Shown in pieces: positions 51,090 through 59,379 of a stretch of 64,000 bases of DNA. Below the pieces are notes generated by a model. The model had not been told where the DNA came from, did not search any database, and saw only the letters and a program-made list of their open reading frames with translations. Position numbers and translations under genes: made by a program. Each line of letters opens with the position of its first letter. Position 1 is the first letter of the stretch. Origin of the DNA: Streptomyces sp. Ag109_O5-1 (GTDB lineage: Bacteria > Actinomycetota > Actinomycetes > Streptomycetales > Streptomycetaceae); the NCBI RefSeq assembly GCF_003814875.1, contig NZ_RKQF01000001.1, positions 2,046,001 to 2,110,000 of the forward strand, given 5' to 3'.

Positions 51090-53042
51090 TTGCGCATCAT
51101 CGAGTGTCACTTCGAGTTCAGCGGCTTCGACGACCATCTGGTCAAGGCCGGTACCTCTGTTTATCTGTGGAACCTCGTCCGGCAGTTCAAGTCGGCCGGA
51201 CACGAGACCGGGGCGGTGACCGCCGCCCACGGTCTGCTGGATGTCATCGCGGAGAAGCACACCGTCACCGAGCTGGACTGGGAGTTCCGCGACCGGATAC
51301 CGGTCCGGCTGGATCCCGCCGACTGGTCCGCGTTCCCCGAGACGGTCACCCTCGACATCACCGCACGCGCCTACCGGATCACCGTGGAGGGCATCGACAT
51401 CGTCCTGCTGAGCGGTGACATGCTCGACACCTTCCCCGCGAGCTTCTACCCGCCCCGTGAACTCAAGGGGCAGAGCCTGGAGTTCTTCAAACCACTGGTG
51501 TTCCAGGTGGTGGCGGCCCGCTACCTGAAGGAACGGGTTCCCGACGGCACGGTCGTCCACCTGCACGAGCCCTTCTACCACTACCTCTTGCCCGGCCTGA
51601 TCGCCGGGCACGGCTTCCACGTCGTCTCCACCGTGCAGACGAACATGGCGGTCAACACCAAGGTGTACGGGCCGGAGGTGCGCGGCGTCCTGGCGAGCGA
51701 GGGCGCGGACGCGTCGGTCGCCGACGGGCTCGCGGACCCGCCGCTCGACTCACACCTCGAACGGGCGATGCGCGCCTTCCTGCCGCAGACCCTGCTCTAC
51801 AGCGACTATCCGGAACGCCCGGGGCATGACTACATCACCATGCTGGGGCTGGTGGTGCGTTCCGTCGCCGCCATGGACTTCCTCTCGCACGGGCAGCTCG
51901 ACCATGCCCTGACCCAGGCCGAGACCCCGTTCGAACAGCTCTTCCAACGGCTCGCGGTCCGGCGGGAGCTGCAAACGCACGACCATCTGCTGGTGGTCGG
52001 AGGCTGCGCCATCGGCGACGAGTGGCTGGACGTACGGCGCGACGACGGGCTTCGCAAACGCACCCTCACCGGGCTCGGTCTGGATCCCGAGCTGCCGACG
52101 ATCTACCACAACGCGCGGTACTCCGTGCAGCACAAGGGCCAGAAGGAGCTGTTCCGAGGCATCCGGAAGCTGCTCGACGCAGGCCGTCGCTGCAATGTGC
52201 TGTTGCACTGCCTGGCACCGCAGCCCCCGGACGACGAGGATCTGACGGCACTCGCCCGGGACTACCCCGGGCTGGTCCGGGTCGAGACCGGCCCGATGAG
52301 TTCGGACGAGCTGAAGGGCTGGGCCGTCGCGAGCGATTTCTGTGTCTTCCCGTCCAAGTTCGAGATGGACACCTTCCTGATGGCGATGGGCGAGGCCATG
52401 GCGAGCGGGTCCGTCCCGGTCGCCACTGCTCAGCGCGGCATGCGGCATTTCCAGCAGTCCTTCGACCTCGACGCGCCGGGAGCGACCGGGCTAGCCCTGC
52501 CACGTTCGTTCCGGGTGGACGACCCGTTACTGACGGAGGCGGTGTACACGGGGCTGGCCCGCATGCTGGACCTCTGGCACGACGACCCGGAACGCATCGA
52601 GGCGCTGCGGGCCCGGGCGGTGGAGGTCGGCCGGAGCTTCACCTGGCAGGCCGCCGCGGAGCGCTTCCTAGCGGTGTTCGCCGCGTGCGTGGCCGGGACC
52701 ACACCCGCGGACGCCGTTCCTTCGGCCCGTGAGCCGGTCCGCGAGGAGCGGGAGGGCGACGCGCCGTTCGACGCCGGACACGGCAGCGCGGACCGCAGCG
52801 GCGATGCCGTGGCCGTACGGTGGCGCGCGGAGCAGGCGAGCCGGGTCGAGATCGTGCCGGCTGGCCTGGACGGCGACGTCACCGTGTTGGAGAGAGCGGG
52901 CGACGGCACGGACGCCTTCGCCGGGACGGTGCCGCTGCTCGCCGACGGCGCCCTCGCCGTCCTGGTGACCGGGCGCGACGGCAGGTCGGCCTGGGCGGAA
53001 CTCACCCTGCCGGCCTCCGACGGACGGCCGGTCGCCGGCTGA
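51090..53042 (+). CDS. GT-B glycosyltransferase (glycogen/starch-synthase-like)
   Basis: 650 aa. The start is a TTG at 51090, preceded by GGAGAGGG at proper spacing; the N-terminal glycan-synthase loop FEFSGFDDHLVKAGTSVYLW begins there. Other marks are VVHLHEPFYHYLLPGLIAGH, IYHNARYSVQHKGQKELFRG, the C-terminal nucleotide-binding segment KFEMDTFLMAMGEAMASGSV (E-x7-E) and VATAQRGMRHF. The last ~80 residues (AVAVRWRAEQASRVEIVPAG, GRDGRSAWAELTLPA) look like a small beta-sandwich carbohydrate-binding extension. It should transfer a sugar from an NDP-sugar. A strong terminator follows. It may belong to the pseudosugar cluster to the right. Confidence 0.85.
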   Translation: MRIIECHFEFSGFDDHLVKAGTSVYLWNLVRQFKSAGHETGAVTAAHGLLDVIAEKHTVTELDWEFRDRIPVRLDPADWSAFPETVTLDITARAYRITVEGIDIVLLSGDMLDTFPASFYPPRELKGQSLEFFKPLVFQVVAARYLKERVPDGTVVHLHEPFYHYLLPGLIAGHGFHVVSTVQTNMAVNTKVYGPEVRGVLASEGADASVADGLADPPLDSHLERAMRAFLPQTLLYSDYPERPGHDYITMLGLVVRSVAAMDFLSHGQLDHALTQAETPFEQLFQRLAVRRELQTHDHLLVVGGCAIGDEWLDVRRDDGLRKRTLTGLGLDPELPTIYHNARYSVQHKGQKELFRGIRKLLDAGRRCNVLLHCLAPQPPDDEDLTALARDYPGLVRVETGPMSSDELKGWAVASDFCVFPSKFEMDTFLMAMGEAMASGSVPVATAQRGMRHFQQSFDLDAPGATGLALPRSFRVDDPLLTEAVYTGLARMLDLWHDDPERIEALRARAVEVGRSFTWQAAAERFLAVFAACVAGTTPADAVPSAREPVREEREGDAPFDAGHGSADRSGDAVAVRWRAEQASRVEIVPAGLDGDVTVLERAGDGTDAFAGTVPLLADGALAVLVTGRDGRSAWAELTLPASDGRPVAG

Positions 53043-53047
53043 TGCGG

Positions 53048-53091
53048 CGAGGGGGCGCCCGCGGTCCGGACGGACCGGGGGCGCCCCCTCG
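53048..53091 (+). terminator. Strong hairpin terminator after glycosyltransferase gene
   Basis: CGAGGGGGCGCCC and GGGCGCCCCCTCG form a perfect 13-bp stem five bases after the stop codon, with an inner GGTCCG/CGGACC helix in the 18-nt loop. It separates the exporter/glycosyltransferase pair from the next IS. Confidence 0.88.
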
Positions 53092-53241
53092 GGCAGTGCA
53101 CAGGGACGCGCCGGGAGTCCTCAGTGCCTGTGTCACATCCTCTTTCCGCAGGTCAAGGTGTCCTGGAGCTGGATAGTGATCAGGGTTGCCGTTCGGTTGA
53201 GCGTCGTTGGACGCCGAAGCGAACGGCAGGCGGAGGGAACG

Positions 53242-54102
53242 TCAGGCAGCTGTGGCGAGGGTAGTTGGGACCGCCTCGGTCCGGCGGTTTCGTCGGGTGA
53301 GGCGGCGGGTCATGAGGGTGATGAAGGCCCACTGGATGTGGGCTTCGGCGTGCGACATGAGGCGTTCGTAGTCCCGCGCGTTGCGGCGGGCCCGCATCGT
53401 CCACGAATTCGACCGCTCGACCACCCAGCGTTTGGGCAACAAGACGAAGCCCTTGGCGTCTTTGGGCCGGGAGACGACCTTGATCGTGATGCCGAGGCTG
53501 GTCTGGGCCCAAGTGCTGAACTCGTCTCCGCCGTATCCGTTGTCCGCCCAGACCAGGACGATTTCAGGGTGCTCGGCGTGAAGGCGGGCCAGCAGGACAC
53601 GGGCCGCGTCCCGGTCCTGGACGTCGGCTGGCGTGACGAGCAGGTCGACGAGCAGGCCGTCCTGATCAACCAGGAGATGCCGCTTCCGCCCATTTATGTG
53701 CTTGTTCGCGTCATAGCCGCGCGTCGCCTTCGATACGGTCTCCGCGCCCTTGACGGACTGCGAGTCCACGATCACCCGGACCGGCCAGGGACACCGCCGA
53801 CGGTCCAGCCGCAACCGCCGACGGAGCTGGTCGAGGATGTGCCGCAGAACGCCGCCCTTCGCCCAGCGGGCGAAATACCCGAACACCGTGCGCCACGGGA
53901 TGCCGAAGTCGGCAGGCTGCGCGCGCCACTTCGTCCCGTTGTCGGTGATGTAGCGAATGGCATCGACCACGCGCCGACGGGGCCACTTCTCAGGAGCACC
54001 GCCCTTGGGTGTCCGGCAGGCGGGGGTGGGCAGGAGCCGTTCCAGGAGCGCCCATTCGAGGTCGCTGGTGTCGGAGGGGTAGCGGTAGCGGGGCAGCGGC
54101 AT
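53242..54102 (-). CDS. IS5-family transposase
   Basis: 286 aa. LEWALLERLLPTPACRTPKG and an HTH-like WRTVFGYFARWAKGGVLRHI precede the DDE domain: VIVDSQSVKG (D), GRKRHLLVDQDGLLVDLLVT, VWADNGYGGDEF (D) and VERSNSWTMRARRNARDYER (E region). It differs from the IS5-type element at 17193/56145. Inverted repeats could not be assigned with confidence; the IS boundaries probably lie near 53150 and 54165. Confidence 0.85.
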   Translation of the reverse strand: MPLPRYRYPSDTSDLEWALLERLLPTPACRTPKGGAPEKWPRRRVVDAIRYITDNGTKWRAQPADFGIPWRTVFGYFARWAKGGVLRHILDQLRRRLRLDRRRCPWPVRVIVDSQSVKGAETVSKATRGYDANKHINGRKRHLLVDQDGLLVDLLVTPADVQDRDAARVLLARLHAEHPEIVLVWADNGYGGDEFSTWAQTSLGITIKVVSRPKDAKGFVLLPKRWVVERSNSWTMRARRNARDYERLMSHAEAHIQWAFITLMTRRLTRRNRRTEAVPTTLATAA

Positions 54103-54174
54103 GACGGGATGCCGGGCCGCGACCTGAAGATGGGGCCAACTGCGGGCGGTCGCGGCCCGTCGCCTTCCAGGGGT

Positions 54175-54585
54175 TCACTCCAGGTTGGCGAGGAGGTGCA
54201 GGGTGGACTCGATCGCGCCCATCTGCGCCATGACCGTGCGGATGTAGGGGTCGTCGGGCTTCTTCTTCTGGTGCGGCAGGAGGATCCCGGCGATGAAGTG
54301 CTCCACCCGGTGATGGACGGACTCGAAAAACGCCCGCTCGTAGCCGATCCAGACCTCCGGCGCATCCTCCAGCATCCGGTAGCCCCACGTCTTGTCCCAG
54401 GTCACCGGCGGAAGCCCCTTCGCCGCAGCCACCATGCGCAGGTGGGCGAGCCCGGTGTGGACCTGCGCACGGGTGCGTTCGGTGGCCGCCATCAGCTGGA
54501 CGATCGTCAGGCCGGCGGGACGGGCCTCCAACAGGGCGGACAGGACGGCTTCGGCGTGAACGTGAGCGGGAACGCCCCGCCCCAT
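54175..54585 (-). CDS. Hypothetical protein, winged-helix-like N-terminus
   Basis: 136 aa from the ATG at 54585, two bases after the stop of the upstream gene, so translationally coupled. The first half looks like a small winged helix (AVLSALLEARPAGLTIVQLM, AATERTRAQVHTGLAHLRMV); the second is helical (YERAFFESVHHRVEHFIAGI, LLPHQKKKPDDPYIRTVM). It is the last gene of a three-gene operon cut on its 3' side by the IS5 insertion. Function is unknown, probably DNA-binding. Confidence 0.65.
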   Translation of the reverse strand: MGRGVPAHVHAEAVLSALLEARPAGLTIVQLMAATERTRAQVHTGLAHLRMVAAAKGLPPVTWDKTWGYRMLEDAPEVWIGYERAFFESVHHRVEHFIAGILLPHQKKKPDDPYIRTVMAQMGAIESTLHLLANLE

Positions 54586-54587
54586 CG

Positions 54588-55499
54588 CTACTCGCCCGAG
54601 CCCTTCAGCAGCTTCTGCAGCTGCTCGTCCAGGTCGACCTCGCCGCGGGTGACCGCGTTCTCGATCCAGTCCGCCGACGCCCTCACCCGTGCCAGGCCCC
54701 GCAGGACCGTCTCGCGTTCGGCGTCGTCGTAGGGCTCGCCGCGCAGGTTCGGCACGATCCTTCCGGCGGTGACTGTGAACTGCGTGCAGGCCGCGACCAG
54801 GTCCATGAACTGGGTGCTGTGCTCCATGCGGCGTAGCTGGTCCAGCTGCGGGGCGGCTTCCTCCCGCCCGTACTGGACCTGCTGGCGGAACTGGTCGAAC
54901 TGCGCCTCGTTCACGGCGTGCCTGGCCGTGCCGTCGGCCATCGCCTTCGAGGCGACCGCCGGGCGGCGCAGAAAATCGGTGGCCACCCGCGCGGCCACCT
55001 GGTCGTCGGCGGCCAAGTCGTGGATCGCGTCCACCTTCTCCTGGACGCTCTCGGGGGTGTCGACCTTCCAGCCGACGATCCGCTTCGCGCTGTCGTGCGT
55101 CCAGCGCGCAGGTCCGCCGCGCGGACTGGGCGGGGGGTTGTCGACCGCCTCGAACCGTTCCTGCTCGTCGGGGATGGAGGCGAGGATCTTGTGGATGGTG
55201 TGGGAGACCCCCGTCCGCCGGTGTTCCTTCGGCCAGCGCGAGGCCACCCACCGGTAGTCCCGGACCGTCGAATACGCCAGGCCGACGTCCTCGGCGAACA
55301 TCCGGATCGCCTCGCTGACCGTGAACAACTCCTCGCTCCCCGACGGGTTGGTGCCCCCATAGGAACGCATCGGCTCGATCTCCATGGCCGCGTCCCCGAG
55401 CTGCCACTGGACGCTGCTCATCGCCTCGACCCAGTCCCGCCCCAGCTTGACCAGCTCGTCGTAGCGCTGCCGGGTCACACTGCCGACCATCCCGGTCAT
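54588..55499 (-). CDS. Actinobacterial hypothetical protein (DUF6192/RacO-like)
   Basis: 303 aa from the ATG at 55499; an in-frame start at 55571 has weaker support. The sequence (YDELVKLGRDWVEAMSSVQW, LFTVSEAIRMFAEDVGLAYS, TVRDYRWVASRWPKEHRRTG, VSHTIHKILASIPDEQERFE) matches, from memory, the Streptomyces proteins annotated DUF6192 or RacO. An HTH-like segment (EDVGLAYSTVRDYRW) suggests DNA binding. It is the middle gene of a three-gene operon. Function unknown. Confidence 0.65.
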   Translation of the reverse strand: MTGMVGSVTRQRYDELVKLGRDWVEAMSSVQWQLGDAAMEIEPMRSYGGTNPSGSEELFTVSEAIRMFAEDVGLAYSTVRDYRWVASRWPKEHRRTGVSHTIHKILASIPDEQERFEAVDNPPPSPRGGPARWTHDSAKRIVGWKVDTPESVQEKVDAIHDLAADDQVAARVATDFLRRPAVASKAMADGTARHAVNEAQFDQFRQQVQYGREEAAPQLDQLRRMEHSTQFMDLVAACTQFTVTAGRIVPNLRGEPYDDAERETVLRGLARVRASADWIENAVTRGEVDLDEQLQKLLKGSGE

Positions 55500-55658
55500 T
55501 CGGACACCACCCGCACGAGGCCCGGGGACAACACCCTCGCGTGCCGTCAACTCGCCCTGGAAGCCCGTCACCTCGCACGATCCGACCGCCTCGCCCGGCA
55601 GAGAAGGGTGTACGGCCCCGGCGGCCGAAGCGGCCCCGTCTCCATCGAACGCGCAGGC

Positions 55659-55994
55659 TCACGCCTCGCCGGAACGCGCGCGCCGCGCGTGCCAGGCCCG
55701 TTTGCGGCAGGCGGGAGAGCAGTACACCGCGGAGACTGAATGGTCGACACCGACCGTCCACGCCACTCCGCACTGCGGACACGAGGCCGTCACGCCGGCC
55801 TTCACCGCCTCGGTCCGAGCCCTTGCCCGCCGCATCCGCCGCCAGTGCCGCGAACGGCAGGCCGCCTCGCAGAACACCGCCGTCGACTTCGCCGACGGCA
55901 TCAGCCGACCACCGCACCCCCGGCACAACCGCGGCCCGCAAGCGTCATCCGTGATCACGGTCAGCTTCAGCCGGGGCACCCCGTCCCTGCCCAT
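55659..55994 (-). CDS. Small zinc-ribbon protein
   Basis: 111 aa from the ATG at 55994. Two Cys4-type modules are visible: CRGCGGRLMPSAKSTAVFCE followed by ACRSRHWRR, and CPQCGVAWTVGVDHSVSAVY followed by CSPACRKRAWHARR, each linked to a basic helix. This arrangement is typical of small zinc-binding DNA- or RNA-associated proteins of plasmids and accessory operons. It is the first gene of the minus-strand trio ending at 54175. Its upstream side is ~150 bp from IS copy 2. Confidence 0.65.
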   Translation of the reverse strand: MGRDGVPRLKLTVITDDACGPRLCRGCGGRLMPSAKSTAVFCEAACRSRHWRRMRRARARTEAVKAGVTASCPQCGVAWTVGVDHSVSAVYCSPACRKRAWHARRARSGEA

Positions 55995-56199
55995 GCAGCC
56001 ACCGTACGAAGCAAGAACAGCCTCCGGGAGCCCCACCGCCGAAGTCTTGCTCAGCCGCGACGCGACCTGCCTACATATCCTCAATGATCTGGGCCAATGA
56101 CTTTCTGAAGGCAGCCGGTTGACCACGACATCACACAGGCCCTAAGGGCTGTCCCGTAATCTCTGTGACCTGCTGCTCGACAACAGGTACGGTCTGCGG

Positions 56200-56631
56200 G
56201 TGATACCGACCGAACCGCACGAGTGTCCGCTGCATGGCGCGGGGGCGAACCCCGACCGCCTGACTGGACGCCGCGTGCAGCAGGTGGTGGCCGCCTGGCA
56301 CCGGCACGACTCCGAGGATGCTGCCGGCCCGCTGGAGATCTGGCTCGTCGACGAACTTGGTGGCTACTTCCACATCACGACCGGCTCCGACTGGTGCCTG
56401 ATCACGGATGAGGAGGCACCCCACGCGGGATACGACCTTGGTGAGAGCAGCCGGGTCGAGGTGGTGTCGAGTGAACGCGGGACACCGTTTGCCGACTACC
56501 TGGGAGAGGTCATCCTCGCGGTGGACCAGAGGTTTGACGCCCGCACCGGACGGGTCGGCCTGAAGGTCTGCTTCGCCACCGGCACTGTTGAATGCGGCAG
56601 TTGGGGCGGGGACCTGCAAGTGACCGGCTGA
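56200..56631 (+). CDS. IS-borne accessory protein, unknown (copy 2)
   Basis: 143 aa, identical to the product at 17248-17679. See that entry for description; its conservation between copies supports that it is a true component of the IS rather than a chance ORF. Confidence 0.6.
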   Translation: MIPTEPHECPLHGAGANPDRLTGRRVQQVVAAWHRHDSEDAAGPLEIWLVDELGGYFHITTGSDWCLITDEEAPHAGYDLGESSRVEVVSSERGTPFADYLGEVILAVDQRFDARTGRVGLKVCFATGTVECGSWGGDLQVTG

Positions 56632-56642
56632 CCGCCGATGGG

Positions 56643-57422
56643 ATGATCTTGGATGTGGCTGGTGTGATCACGGCGGCCGAGCCGTCCTGGATAGCCCCCT
56701 TCACCGGGCTGAGCCCGCGTGCGTTCGGCAAGTTGGTGATCCAACTGCGTCGCGAGGGTGCCGACGCGTGCCGGCGGGGCCGACCGTGGAGGCTGCCGCT
56801 GGAGGACCGGGTGCTGCTGGTGGCCGCGTACTGGCGGACGAATCTGACCATGCGGCAGTTGGCCCCGTTGTTCGGCGTGTCGAAGTCGGCCGCCGACCGG
56901 ATGATCGATGACCTCGGGCCGAGGCTGGCCCTGCAGCCGCGCCGGCGGTTCGCCAAAGACGCCGTGCTGATCGTGGACGGCACCCTGGTGCCCACCCGCG
57001 ATCACAAGGTCGCCGAGCAGTCGAAGAACTACCGCTACTCCACCAACCACCAGGTAGTCATCGACGCCGACACTCGCCTGGTCGTGGTCGTCGGCCGACC
57101 ACTGCCGGGCAATCGCAATGACTGCCGGGCCTGGGCGGAATCCGGCGCGAAGACCGCGGTCGGCAACACCACGACGATTGCCGACGGCGGTTACCCGGGC
57201 ACCGGACTGGTGATGCCGCACCGTCGCCGCAAGGGCGAGGAACTGCCTGAGTGGAAGCAGGCTCACAATAAGTCACACAAGCAGGTCCGCGCCCGCGTCG
57301 AGCACTGCTTCGCCCGCATGAAGACCTACAAGATCCTCCGCGACTGCCGCCTCCGCGGTGACGGTGTCCACCACGCCATGCTCGGCATCGCCCGCCTGCA
57401 CAACCTCACCCTCGCCGGATAG
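56643..57422 (+). CDS. DDE transposase of IS5-type element, copy 2
   Basis: Predicted product identical to the transposase at 17691-18470, with intact HTH and D, D, E candidates. It should be functional. Confidence 0.85.
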   Translation: MILDVAGVITAAEPSWIAPFTGLSPRAFGKLVIQLRREGADACRRGRPWRLPLEDRVLLVAAYWRTNLTMRQLAPLFGVSKSAADRMIDDLGPRLALQPRRRFAKDAVLIVDGTLVPTRDHKVAEQSKNYRYSTNHQVVIDADTRLVVVVGRPLPGNRNDCRAWAESGAKTAVGNTTTIADGGYPGTGLVMPHRRRKGEELPEWKQAHNKSHKQVRARVEHCFARMKTYKILRDCRLRGDGVHHAMLGIARLHNLTLAG

Positions 57423-57488
57423 GCGAGCCCGACCGTTCCGAGGTCGAGCACGTCCCGACCAGCCGGAAGATCATTTACGGGACAGCCC

Positions 57489-58277
57489 TTAGTCGGCCTG
57501 CAGGACGAAGAACAGGAAGCACAGGAAACGCGGCTTGGCCGCGATGACTTCGGGGAACAGCTCGCGGGCGGCTGGATCAGGCTCTGGCTCGCTGATGACC
57601 ATTATCCGAAAACCGGCACCGGTGAACGCCTCGACCATCGCGTGCAGCGGCCTGTGCCAGAAACTCATCAACGCAGTCTGGCCGCCCATAGTCCACTCTT
57701 CGGTCCAGTTGGTGGTGTCGAAATACTTGTAGTCGGCCTCGCGGCCGGCCTGGCGATGCATGAGGTTGATGGCAAAGGGATGGTCGACAGACGCGATCAG
57801 CCGACCGCCGGGCTTGAGCACGCGTCGCAGCTCGGCCAGCGCCGGCCCCCAGTCCTCCAGATAGTGCAGCACCAGGGACGCGACTACATCGTCGAACGTG
57901 TCATCGGCGTAGGGAAGCGGGCTGCCCAGGTCGGCCACCTGCAGATCCGTACCGTCGCCGAGCCGCCGGCGGGCCAGCTCCAGCATCCCGGCACTTGCGT
58001 CGAAGCCACTCACCAAGGCACCACGATCGCGTAATGCCGCAGACAGGGGCCCGGAGCCGCAGCCGGCGTCGAGGATCCGCCGGCCGGCTACGTCTCCGGC
58101 GAGGGCCAGCATCGCGGGCCGCTCGTAGTGGGCATTGATGAGGTTGGTTTCGTTTTCGGCCGTGTACGCCTCGGCGAAGCTGTTGTAGTCATTGACCTTC
58201 GGCGGATCCACAGTCACCGCGGACGGCGAGGTAGGCCCAGTGGAACTCGCGTGCTCGTGGTGCTCGTTGGAGATCAT
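57489..58277 (-). CDS. Class I SAM-dependent methyltransferase
   Basis: 262 aa. The SAM-binding motif I RRILDAGCGSGPLSAALRDR (near residues 66-85), acidic loop SGFDASAGMLELARRRL and motif IV YADDTFDDVVASLVLHYLED are clear; ELRRVLKPGGRLIASVDHPF follows. It belongs to the Methyltransf_11/25 type and methylates an O, N or C of a small molecule. It is downstream of the IPNS-like oxygenase on the same strand, so it may tailor the pseudosugar product. Its TAA stop is formed by the last base of IS copy 2 plus the TA target duplication, so the native C-terminus may be altered. Confidence 0.85.
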   Translation of the reverse strand: MISNEHHEHASSTGPTSPSAVTVDPPKVNDYNSFAEAYTAENETNLINAHYERPAMLALAGDVAGRRILDAGCGSGPLSAALRDRGALVSGFDASAGMLELARRRLGDGTDLQVADLGSPLPYADDTFDDVVASLVLHYLEDWGPALAELRRVLKPGGRLIASVDHPFAINLMHRQAGREADYKYFDTTNWTEEWTMGGQTALMSFWHRPLHAMVEAFTGAGFRIMVISEPEPDPAARELFPEVIAAKPRFLCFLFFVLQAD

Positions 58278-58367
58278 GGTGCGGGAGACGTGTGCTGCAT
58301 CAGTTCGGTTCCGGGCCGCTCCCGATCATCCTCACACTTGAAGATCCAACGAGCCGTTCGTTCAAGG

Positions 58368-58390
58368 TCATGTCATGTCATGTCATGTCA
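58368..58390. repeat. TCATG pentanucleotide microsatellite
   Basis: Four perfect TCATG units followed by TCA lie between the oxygenase stop (58408) and the methyltransferase start (58277). On the minus strand the unit reads CATGA, offering repeated ATG codons. It may vary in length between strains. Confidence 0.75.
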
Positions 58391-58407
58391 GCCTCAGGAA
58401 CAGGCAC

Positions 58408-59379
58408 TCACCCGAGGGTCAGGGAGGCACCGACCTTCTCCAGGATCGACTCGCCGGCGATGACGGGGCTCATCCCCTCGCCGCCCCCGGTGGGTGCGGA
58501 CAGCGGTACCACCTCCGTGTCGGGGTCGGTCTCGAAGAAGTAGACCAGTGACACCAGTTCCTCGTCCGGGGCCGCGTCGCTTGGCGCGAGCACCCGGTGC
58601 CGCAGCGAACGCCACCGGCCGTCCGTCCACAGATTCATCAGGTCGCCCAGGTTGACCACGAGGGTGTTCTGTTCGTAGGGCGGCCTGAACCAGCCGTCTG
58701 CCTCGTTCCAGACCTCCAGCCCGCCGACCCCCTGCTGGCGGTCGAGGAGGCTCAGCGTGCCGAAGTCGGTGTGCGGGCCGACCCGCATCTGCCCCTCCGC
58801 CACGCCGCCCACGGTCCGCAGCGAGGGATACCAGTTGATGTTCTGGGTCCAGGTCGCCCGCTGCGAGCGCGAGGTGAAGTGCTCCTCGGGCAGGCCGAGG
58901 ACGGACGCGAGGACGCCGAGCACCGAGTGGGCGACCCTCGTCATGTGTCCGGTGTATTCCAGCGCCGTCTCCCGCAGCCCAGACTGCTCCTCGGGCCACT
59001 TGTTGCGCGGGTAGTAGCGGGCGTCGTACGCCGGGTCGCCGGTGCTGTGGGAGGGTCCGACGTGATACGCCTCGTGCAGGTCGGGGGTACCTGCCGCCCC
59101 GTCGACGGCGCCGACGTCGAGCGCGCCGAGGCCGCGCCAGCCGTTGTCGTAGGGACGGCTGACCGCGTACTGCTGCTTCACCGTGGCGGGCAGGGCGAAG
59201 AACGCCCGGCCCTGGGTGCGCATGCGGTCGGTGAGCTCCGGTGGAATGCCGTGTCCGCGCAGGAGGAAGGCGCCGGTCTCGCGTAGGGCGGCGTCCAGTG
59301 CCGCCCCGGTCCCGGCGCGGCCGGCGGCGTCGGCCGCATGCCATGCGGTCAGGTCGAGAACGGGGACGTCACGAGACAT
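58408..59379 (-). CDS. IPNS-like 2-oxoglutarate/Fe(II) oxygenase
   Basis: 323 aa. A DIOX_N-type N-terminus (VPVLDLTAWHAADAAGRAGT, FLLRGHGIPPELTDRM) is followed by the double-stranded beta-helix with the iron triad HTD in MRVGPHTDFGTLSLLDRQ and the distal His in RSLRHRVLAP. LVVNLGDLMNLWTDGRWRS is typical of the isopenicillin-N-synthase-like family. Predicted reaction: hydroxylation or oxidation of a small molecule. Its start overlaps the upstream glycosyltransferase by 11 nt. Validamycin-type clusters contain a 2OG oxygenase that hydroxylates the finished pseudo-oligosaccharide, a plausible parallel. Confidence 0.88.
   Translation of the reverse strand: MSRDVPVLDLTAWHAADAAGRAGTGAALDAALRETGAFLLRGHGIPPELTDRMRTQGRAFFALPATVKQQYAVSRPYDNGWRGLGALDVGAVDGAAGTPDLHEAYHVGPSHSTGDPAYDARYYPRNKWPEEQSGLRETALEYTGHMTRVAHSVLGVLASVLGLPEEHFTSRSQRATWTQNINWYPSLRTVGGVAEGQMRVGPHTDFGTLSLLDRQQGVGGLEVWNEADGWFRPPYEQNTLVVNLGDLMNLWTDGRWRSLRHRVLAPSDAAPDEELVSLVYFFETDPDTEVVPLSAPTGGGEGMSPVIAGESILEKVGASLTLG

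Larger units (their letters stand above)
56145..57489 (+). mobile_element. IS5-type insertion sequence, copy 2 (1,345 bp)
   Basis: Same ends (AGGGCTGTCCCGTAA...TTACGGGACAGCCCT), same length and same encoded proteins as the copy at 17193, offset by 38,952 bp and in the same orientation. TA lies on both sides (56143-56144 and 57490-57491). Identity of two copies points to recent transposition and makes homologous recombination between them possible. Confidence 0.88.

Noticed and set aside
53150..54170. Exact ends of the IS5 element at 53242-54102
   Set aside because: No convincing inverted repeat pair or target duplication was found by eye.
17193..57489. Calling the whole 40-kb interval a composite transposon
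   Set aside because: Each IS copy is separately flanked by TA and no shared outer duplication can be shown, so it is listed only as a possibility.
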